Below are positions 48,201-64,000 of a stretch of 64,000 nt of DNA, piece after piece. Source of the stretch: Strigamia acuminata (lineage: Eukaryota > Arthropoda > Chilopoda > Geophilomorpha > Linotaeniidae). The position numbers and the translations under genes were made by a program. The stretch covers positions 12,090,001-12,154,000 of the forward strand of contig OX442316.1 in assembly GCA_949358305.1 (NCBI GenBank), read 5' to 3'. Below the pieces are notes generated by a model, which worked only from the letters and a program-made list of their open reading frames with translations, was not told the origin of the DNA and made no database searches. The number at the start of each line of letters is the position of its first letter. Within the stretch, counting starts at the first letter, position 1.

Positions 48201-50000
48201 TGTCGATTAGAAGAAACTAATCTAGCTTCTTGGAATGTTTCTTAAAAATTTTGAGTCCGGAAATCAGTGGGCGTATTTGTACTTGACAATAGTGATACCC
48301 TTGGAAGTGATATATTTCTCGTTATTTTAGCATTTAAAAATTGAATAAACACACGGTGAAGGTTAATATAGTTTAAAATCACTCAATAAGTGACATGTTA
48401 ATAATTTATTACATAGTTTTCGTATTTTTATTTCCTGTTATTCATTTTCCGTTATATTTTTTTGTTTTTAAAATGATAAATTTGCTGTAATTGCACGTGT
48501 AAATGAGCAACCTGCAGTCAATTCTTTGCCATTTACATGATACGATAAAAGAAAAAGAAATGGCGGATGACAACAAAAGAAACTAAAAGACCCGAACCCG
48601 CCATAAAACATCATTTATGATTTCTTTCCTATGTTTAATGTAACTTTTTATTAATTAGTATTTGTGTCGTAATGGAAATTGAGTTTTAAAAACGTTGACC
48701 AAATTCATCTTACCTTGTTTGGATGTTTAATGTGCAATAAGCCAGTGGGAATTTTTCTATTGATGGGATTGGGGCCTCATTTAGGGGTTGGGGTATAACA
48801 GCTTTTTGCATGGGAGAATCCAAACAGAACACCACACGAGGTATGACTGGTCAGTATGAAGTGTGGAACGGAAAAATGGAGGACGGCTTGGGTTTGGTTG
48901 ACACATTCAGTCGCTTGTTTGATTGTGTGTGTGAATGGTCAAGTTTTAGCGAGTATTTAGAATAATAAAAAAATATTTTTTTTTTTTTTAAATTTAAGAA
49001 TGGCGACTGGATATGAATAGATGAAAATGAACCGAGCAGATTAAAAAGAAATTGTGGTGTATGAATTACAGATGGAGCATGTTTTGTGCAGATGTTTTCG
49101 AATTGGATAAATTTTAATTTATTAAATGATTTGGTTTGAATGGTTAGGTATAAAATAGAGGGATGAATTAAATTGTGGTTGTTTTAACGTCGATGAACAA
49201 GTTTGGCAGATTATAGAGCAGGAAATAGATTTTTCTAATTTAAATTGAATACAAGTCGATATTGATAAAGTGGAGACTATTTGCGCGTCGTTTTGATTAG
49301 AAATGTCGCTAAACTTTGCGTTTTTAAGGTCGACGAACACAATTGGGCAAGAATTGTTGACTCATGGTCGAGTATTTGATGTGTTTTAATTGCATAATTA
49401 AAACAATCAAATATTTAATCGTTTTATTGCACTTCTAAGGAACAATAATCGCGAAGAAATATGAGAATTTTGTTTTCAACTTGTAAATTGAATACCACTT
49501 ATCTTTCCATTGAGAAATAAAAAAATGAAATGAAATAATAATAAAAAAATGAAATGAAAGAAAATAAAAAATTAATTTTGTGGGTGGTTAAACAAGTACG
49601 CGATGGAGATAGTTTAGTTTATTTAACGTGCCGTGTAGGCTAGTTGTTATTGAAAGAAGAAAATCACCCCCAGCGAATGACGGGCCAGGCAGCGAGCACT
49701 CTGTATAAAATGAACGGAAATTAAAGCCCCTTTTTGTCATCCACCCACTGTTAATCGGTGAGTAATCCACGGGCAAACCAATACACGCCAGGGATATAAT
49801 GATTTGTTCCTCTTTTTGCTGTTTCCTCTACGCCACGTCATTCAAAACAGGTCAAGGCAAAATTTAATTATATTCACTATTATTATAATAGAAAAACGGT
49901 GACATTTACATGTCGAATTGCATTTATTTTTTTATTTAAATGGGAGGTTAATGTAAAGAAAAAGAAATTATTTTTTTTACTATTTATTTTGAATTTATTT
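45260..50000. other. AT-rich region, no gene recognised
   Basis: Low-complexity sequence with long T runs. The open frames (46098-46283 +, 47447-47698 -, 49122-49340 -) overlap nothing recognisable and have AT-driven composition. It may be a leader intron of Imp. Confidence 0.4.
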
Positions 50001-50568
50001 TCAACGCGCCAAATGGATAAATGCGTGGTTGGTGTTGGCAGCAAGCGGGCGCGTTATTGGCTGCATTATTCAATTGTTTCTTCACCTGTAGATTAAGTAA
50101 ACAAAGTGTTCACTCCAATAATGTAAGTTGCGAGCTCGCCGTAGCAACTTCGCGCCACGAGCAGCGGGAGAAAACCATGAATGGTGTGTTCCGTTGACGT
50201 CACCGTGTACGAGTACTCAGGCGCGAGCGCAGTATTCTCCGCTGCCATTTTAATCCCAACGCTCTTTTCTCCGGTGTTGAAGTGCGATCTGGGTGAATTG
50301 GAAGATTGTACTGGTGGACAGGGTTTACTCGAGAACGGGCAAATAAGCGAGCGGTGGGTGCAGGAGTGAGAGAGAATAGAGAGCAGTAAAACTCACGTGA
50401 TAGTGCACCACGTGGGAAGCTTTGAAATGCCAAGGATTTCGGTGCGTGGTCAGTGAACGGGCGACACTCGGTGGAATTAGTGCGCCTCTCTATCTACACT
50501 TTGTTATCGTGTTTTATTTATTCAACGTGGCTTTTCTTGTTGCCTGCTTTCAGGTCCAAGTGTGAGCC
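50000..50568 (+). promoter_or_regulatory. Imp promoter and 5' leader region
   Basis: A GC-richer island directly upstream of the Imp start codon. It contains ATTGGCTGC (inverted CCAAT) near 50055, a palindromic CRE TGACGTCA (50195-50202), and E-box-type CCACGTGG (50408-50415). A splice acceptor TTGCCTGCTTTCAG lies about 15 bp before the ATG exon's start codon, so at least one leader exon lies upstream. Confidence 0.55.
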
Positions 50569-57951
<7,383 letters not shown>

Positions 57952-60900
57952 CATACCGTTAATCATTTCACAAATGGCAAGTCATCGCCTAGAGAAATAC
58001 CTCAATTTGTGCATACCAAAGAGGATTACAAAATTTGATTATTTTCTATTTGTAAAAAAAAAAAAAAATATGGAAAAATTTTTTTATGGAGGAAAAAAGG
58101 CAAGCACTCAAATAGTTTATTTCTTTTGATAAGAAAATAACTTTCTATCCCCTGTTTATGAGGTTACACCCAATGGGGTGTGAATCCGTTTAATACGTAC
58201 CAAACTATTTTAAAAAAAGAAAAAGTGAAAAAAACGTCCACCTTTGTGGAAAGGCATCATGTCAAATCTTTTAAAAAGGGTAAATTATGAAAAAAAAATT
58301 ATTAAAAAAGTGCATATTGTATTTTATCTAATTTTATGGGTGATGTGTGGCCCTCCAATTTTTGTACATTTGTGTGTAAAGTTTCTCCAATCGTTTGCAA
58401 AGAGGGTCTACTATTTGAAAAAATGTAGTTTTATATCAAAAAGCGGTTTGAGGGACGAAAACGTGAAGCGCTGCCGCTGCTCTTGTTGTTTAGTTTAGTC
58501 GAGTAACTCTTAGGACCATCGTTGTTGAGATATATCATGGTCATTTTTTTTTGTAAGAAATTATAAAAAAAAAAAGAAGAAAAAAAAGTAAAAAAAAAAA
58601 AGTAAAGTTTATTTTTGATACTTGTTGGGAGAAACTTTTTGTTAGGATTTTTACGAATATCTGATTTTTTCTAAAAGATAAAAAAAAAAGAATTAAAAAA
58701 AAAAGAGATGTGTATGAACGAATAGAAAAGGCCGAACCGATTCCATTATTCTTCGCCCCGATTTTCCTCCGATTTATCCGCACAACTAAGCGCGCTTTGT
58801 CCGCAAAGCTTCTCCGCTTGTTGCTGGTTCTTAACATGGGTGAAATAGAACACCCGAATTTTTGAAAAGAAAAACAAATCATTGGTAATGAATTTTGTTT
58901 CTGTTCAGCCCTTTGACATTTCATTTTTTTTTTGTCTTAGTAATTATAATGCACACCCAACAGGCTTTAAAACGTACGTTGCCATGAAAATGCTTTTTAT
59001 GTATTGTACGTTGAAGGTGGATCTTGAAATACAAAACAGGGGAAAAGAGAAAGAAACCAATTTGATAGTAATTGATGCCTATTTTGTTTGTTTGTTTTTA
59101 TTATTTGTTTTTATTTTTTTGTTTTTTTATTTTTGTGTTTCAAGCTTAGTTTATCTGGAAAACAAAAGAAAAAAAAAACCCAATCTAAATGATGGGAGAG
59201 TTTTTAAACAAGACTGAGGGACATATTGAACTGCGTAAATAATACTGAAGTCTGTAACAAGTATTCAGACTGCTTACATGTTGAGCCAATTTTCGCAAAC
59301 AGAATATTGCTATGGCCAATCGAGCAATACAGTCATCCCCATTTCTGACCAACATATTGTATGTATAGGTTTGCATTACCACGTTTCTTTGGAGACGGCA
59401 AACAAATCATTATTTTTTTGGTCAGTTTATATATATTATACACTGAAAAATTTTCAGCACACAGAACTGGAAAGAATTTTGCAGAAATGATGGGCAAAAA
59501 ATGTGTGCAAACTTAAAGGTTTAAACTGAAACATACAGAGGCAAACCAGGAGTGAAATAGGTTGAAAATGAAATTTTTTGCGACAACTATAGCAACAGTA
59601 TCGCTCCTTTTTTAAACAAATGTGTACAACCATTGCATGTGGAAATTATTTTTTTCGTTTTTTTTTTTTTTTAAAATTTATTTTTTAAATTTTTTTGTTA
59701 ATTTTAATGGTAGAAATTCAAGTTTGCAAGAGTAACTGACACAATTGTTGTGAAAAATTGTAACAATTATCAATTTCTATTTTTTTGTTTTTATTTTTTT
59801 GAATTTGTAAGATGTTTAAACTGGATGAACACAAATGATCCATTTGCAATTCTACCTCATTCCGTACGAGTTTGTTGGTATGAAACGGGACTTATTATTA
59901 TTTTTGTTTTTGTTTTTTAATTGTAAATGTTCCGACATCAGAAGCCTCTGAGTGAGTTGTTATCGAAAGGTTTAAAAGTTGTTTTTTTACCTTCCCTTCC
60001 TCGGCTTGGCTCAGATTGGTACACCAATATCAATAACACTGACGTAAAATATATAAATATTTTAAAAGGGTTAAAATAAAATACAAGATGTTTATAAGCG
60101 TCTTAAGCAAGTTGAAATGTACATTAGAGTGAAATTCAGTAACTTTAATTTGAGGTTTTTTTTTCCTGTCAATTGTACATCTAGAAAAGGTTAAAAGAAG
60201 TGTTGCTACAATATTGTAGTTCTATAATAATCTTTTGAAATAATTTGTAATCGTGTTCTAGTTTTTCTGTTTTTCAGTTTTTATTTTTAATGGTTAAATT
60301 TTTTGTTAGGTTTGTCATGATCTTAAATATCCGATTGGGCTTGTTTAAAATAACATGAATTTGAATGTTTGATGTATGCAGTTTTGTAAATGAAACTAAT
60401 ACAACTTTTGCCCACTTAAAAGCTAGAACAGTTATCATAATTTTTTTTCTCTTCCAATTTACTAATCTAATATTTAGTGTTTTTACTTACTTTTCAATAA
60501 TAATAATAATACCTAGTTCAATTATTTTATAATGAATTTGATATACAAAAAAAGTTAAAAAAAAATATATATATATAAAAAAAAAATAACTTTTGCATGT
60601 TCACTTTTAATAACTGTTAAAGAGACTGTTCTAACTTGATTTTTCTTTATTTTTCACTAGATCCTAAAGAGAAATAGGTAGATAGCTTCTGTATTTGTCC
60701 TAAACTATATATTTACAACTGATTTTTAATTTTCCGAAATGCCAAAGTTGAAAGAAATAGTTTGTACCTTCTGGCAACGAGGAATAATTGCTTTTTTGTT
60801 TCTTTTTTTTTGTTTTTTGTTTTTTTTTTGTTTTATTATTTGTTTTTGGTTTTGTTTTTTGGACATCCAAAAATTTCTGTAAAATTGCAATTCTCTGAAA

Positions 60901-61615
60901 TATTTTTATTACCAAGAGTTTTCATAAACAGGGAAAATGTAGTTTGAGGATAATTAGTCTGTTTCTTTTTACTTATTAACTGTATTTCACCAGGTAGTGA
61001 TAATGAATTAAATGTAGTTTACGATATGTGAGGATTATCTTCTAGAGAATGGGGAAATTGAGCCAAGCCAAAAAAATAGTGTTAACATTTAAAAATCCAC
61101 CTTCAATATTCCAAAGGTATTTTATTGTATTCGAAAAGAGATGTAATTTTTATTATTTTATATTTTTTTTTTTTGTTATTGTTTTTTTTTTATGTTGATC
61201 ATTGGTCTGAAAACGGGGGATAATAATTAAAATTGTAATATTTAGATGTAAAGATTGAAAAAATGTAATGATTGTAAATTCTATTTGGTTATGGTTTGCC
61301 GTATCTACCTCAATAATTGTAGAAAGACTTATTCAATTTATCTTTTTCTTTTTTTTCTTTTTTTGGGAAAAATATTTGAGAGAAAAAAAATGATATTTTT
61401 TTTTTGTTTTTGTAAAAGACCCCAATTTTCTAGTGGTACCTCGCACCCACGTTTTTTTTTTTTTTTGTACAAAATGGTAGCTTGAAATGGAGAAAGCTGT
61501 AACGGTGAAACAAAGTCGTGCAACAATAATCAGGGCACTTGGTCAGCCCTCAACTCATCCAGAAAACTTAAAATGGTGCATGCGTTCTCCCTTTTCTACC
61601 ATGAAATTAAATTAT
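57952..61615 (+). other. long presumed 3' UTR of Imp, with let-7 seed matches
   Basis: 3.6 kb of AT-rich sequence with long T and A runs and no convincing coding frame. Open frames here (58244-58498, 58882-59217, 61255-61485 and others) are low-complexity. Long 3' UTRs are usual for Imp/IGF2BP genes. It contains two full let-7 seed matches CTACCTCA (59852-59859 and 61305-61312) and one partial TACCTCA (57998-58004). Confidence 0.55.
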
Positions 61616-61636
61616 TCTAGTTAAATGAATGTGTTG

Positions 61637-61642
61637 TTTATT
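61637..61642 (-). terminator. poly(A) signal of asparagine synthetase
   Basis: TTTATT on the plus strand, AATAAA on the minus strand, about 41 bp past the asparagine synthetase stop codon. Confidence 0.6.
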
Positions 61643-61682
61643 AGTCCGAGCCAAGCTGCTTTGTGAATCACACGAATTTATT

Positions 61683-63822
61683 TCATTCTGCTTTATAATG
61701 AGAGATTAATCGAGCTGATGGATCTTTGCAACTTGTCCACTTGGGCATCCAGTAATACGGTGTCAAGTGCGCTTGACCGGCAAAGTGACGTTCAAATACT
61801 TGACGATAATAGAACGCTTCTTTAGTTGGCGGCGTGTTGACCGGATAAAGTTCCTTCGCTTTGGAAAACAATTCGTCGGACACCTGTTGGAATTTGGTTT
61901 AGATAAAGTTGCTGTAAGTAGTTTAAAACACTCATTTTTACCAATGGTTCGATGGACTCTTGGAGATAATTGAAGAGCGATTTTTTGCTAGTGGTCACTC
62001 CGTCACTAAAAGCTTCTTTGTGGCGCCAAAGGATTTCGTTCGGTAGAATGTCTATACCGTCGAAAGCGGAGCGCAGTAAATGTTTCTCTACTCCACCTTG
62101 AGGCTGTCGTAATTCGGCCGGTATTTGAAGGTAGTAACTCGTAAATTGATGATCCAAAAATGGGACCCGAATTTCCAAGCTAAACAGTCGCCGTTAATTA
62201 GTTTACAAGTTAAGATGCCATCGCGATATTCACCCGTGAGCCGCTGTCGTTCGGTCGCCACGAAGGACGTCGAAAAAGTACAAATCTCTCAATATGCGCA
62301 TGCTTTCGTCATGGCCCTCCTTTGCTGATGGAGCGTCGCGGAAATATATATATCCTTGTGCAACTTCGTCAGCTCCTTCCCCCGACAAAATCACTGTGGA
62401 ATCCGATTTACTGTTCACGTACTGGCTGACCAAATACATGCCTGAAAGCAATTAAGCATTAATGATACACACATTTTATATATATATTTTAAAATTTTAT
62501 ACCGATCGCTGCACGAATTGTAGTGATGTCGTAGCATTCTAGATGGTATATCACTTTATCCACTACGTTAAACGCATCCTCCGGTGTGAAGAGAACCTCG
62601 TGGTGGTCACTTTTGATGTGCGCTGCCACCTGTTTGGTTAGAAATGTTTGTTCAAATGTGTTTTCAGGGTTGATTTGAATTTAGGTTTGTACCTTTCTAG
62701 CAGCTAAAATGTCGGGACTTCCTTCCATTCCAATTGAAAAGGTTTGTACGGTGTAGGAAAGGCGCTTTTCTTTTGCAAGCTTTACGAGTAAAGCGGCAAC
62801 TAAGCTGGAGTCTAAACCGCCGGAGAGCAAGCAACCGATTCTGCGGTGAGCCATTAGGCGTTTCCTAACTGCAGCTGTCAACAGTCGACGGATGTTGTCT
62901 TTGACAGTCGAAAATTCCAAATCTGGCAATAGTTTAAACATGATCAAACAACTTTTCATGAGATCGATATTTGACAGTTGATGCTAACCCGACCAAGGGA
63001 CCAGAGATGTGTGTTGCGGCATTTGACCAACTTGATGAAACTGGACTTTTTTCACGAATGTAACTCTGTCGAATTCATTCAAATCGTATTCTTCGTAACA
63101 TCCAGGAGCCAAAGGTTGAAGTGCGCTTTTTCCATTCAATCCATTTTTCAGATCCATCAAACCTAGAAGATGACATTATTAAATCGAGTATTCAGTTGTG
63201 TAACGTTTCTGTACCTTTGGCTTCGGAACACACGGCTAAAAATCCATTTTCACTCAGGAGACTAAACGCGGGGCGAACTCCAAATGTATCTCTAGCTAGA
63301 AATACTTTTCTCTTCTCCACGTCCAACAAACAAAAAGCGAAAACTCCATCGAGATGAGATGTGCAAAAGTCAATTCCACCTTTTGCATACAGATGTAAAA
63401 TTACTTCAACGTCACAACGAGTTTCGTAAGTAAAAACAAATTGATCCCTAAGCTAATAATCAATTTAAAATAAATGTGCATAAATAAAACAACAAATTAC
63501 ATACCAAATCGCAATTGTAAATTTCTCCATTGCAGAGCAGCCATAGGTGAGGTAATGATTTGAGCCTCATAGGTTGCATGCCAAACATGTCATCAACGAT
63601 GGACAAACGGTGGAAGCCCAAATTACTGTGCTGCATACACGATAACAAAAAATATCATTACACAAACTATTTTGCTATTTAACAAGAAATCAAAACCTTA
63701 AATTTTCGATCATTTTCAATTCGCCAGGCATCAGGTCCACGATGATGTATTTGATTATACGCAACAACAAAGTATTGCAAAATGTCATCATCTCTTCCAA
63801 AGACGGCCCATATTCCGCACAT
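61683..63822 (-). CDS. ASNS: asparagine synthetase (glutamine-hydrolysing)
   Basis: The enzyme makes asparagine from aspartate, glutamine and ATP in the cytosol. Nine exons on the minus strand give about 560 residues, the usual length. The start MCGIWAVFG places the nucleophile Cys at position 2 (after Met removal), and [16 protein letters not shown] and CNGEIYN complete the glutaminase pocket. The synthetase part has the ATP-binding PP-loop [15 protein letters not shown], then [24 protein letters not shown] and [12 protein letters not shown]. The C-terminus [12 protein letters not shown] fits the family. A leader exon is likely beyond 63900 (donor TCAG|GTAAGT on the minus strand, with acceptor TTCTCTTAAG just before the ATG exon). 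Confidence 0.95.
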
Positions 63823-64000
63823 ATTGTGTAGGTATAGCTTAAGAGAAAAGAAAAGTTACTAATACACTAATCACTGACAAATTTGAAGTGATAACTTACC
63901 TGAATCAATGAATTAGTCTATGTTAACTCCAAATATTAACTCCTTGGTTAAAATGTGTTTTAAAATTTAAATAATCCGGTTTTTACCACGTAAACACACG

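Noticed and set aside
58541-58924. 127-codon minus-strand frame in the Imp 3' region
   Set aside because: Its end is Phe-rich translation of A runs, it lies antisense in the UTR, and no motif is seen.

Overview
This looks like AT-rich nuclear DNA of an arthropod, most likely an insect. The protein genes are split by many short GT-AG introns (mostly 45-100 bp), the products are animal proteins (NDC80, MED30, TFIIIC, archease, SNX17, SLC18B1, USP40, Imp/IGF2BP, asparagine synthetase), and the left end carries TTAGG-type repeats of the kind that make up many insect telomeres. I joined all exons by eye from splice signals and family similarity, so exon edges are proposals.

Layout. 1-1.84 kb: a 62-bp satellite interrupted by TTAGG-like arrays (subtelomere-like). 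1.9-2.14 kb: a small hAT-type MITE with an 8-bp target duplication. 2.15-4.4 kb: no convincing gene. 4.42-6.06 kb: a foldback element with nearly identical long inverted arms. 6.1-8.2 kb: NDC80 (+), with an in-frame stop and no N-terminal tail. 8.6-11.4 kb: two tandem crotonase genes (+). 11.4-12.3 kb: MED30 (-). 14.0-21.2 kb: a large TFIIIC subunit 2 gene (+) whose N-terminal half is an array of alternating C2HC and C2H2 zinc fingers. 21.6-22.5 kb: archease (-). 22.8-28.9 kb: SNX17 (+). 31.2-33.7 kb: SLC18B1-like transporter (+). 34.3-39.9 kb: USP40 (+). 40.5-40.9 kb: a small cysteine-rich protein gene with a canonical TATA/initiator promoter (+). 45.0-45.3 kb: an unrecognised two-exon 67-residue gene (+). 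50.6-58.0 kb: Imp/IGF2BP (+), followed by a long AT-rich presumed 3' UTR holding let-7 seed matches. 61.7-63.8 kb: asparagine synthetase (-).

The genes are unrelated housekeeping functions, not an operon: chromosome segregation, CoA-thioester metabolism, Pol II and Pol III transcription, RNA-ligase activation, endosomal recycling, vesicular transport, deubiquitination, mRNA regulation and amino-acid synthesis. Neighbours do share DNA. TFIIIC and archease converge on one palindromic poly(A) signal, archease and SNX17 are head-to-head over 335 bp, and MED30 and the second crotonase converge 36 bp apart.

Most unusual items: the repeated zinc-finger module fused to the TFIIIC WD40 region, the damaged NDC80 beside a young foldback element, an alternative Imp terminal exon, the unknown 67-residue gene, and a 33-nt intron in USP40.
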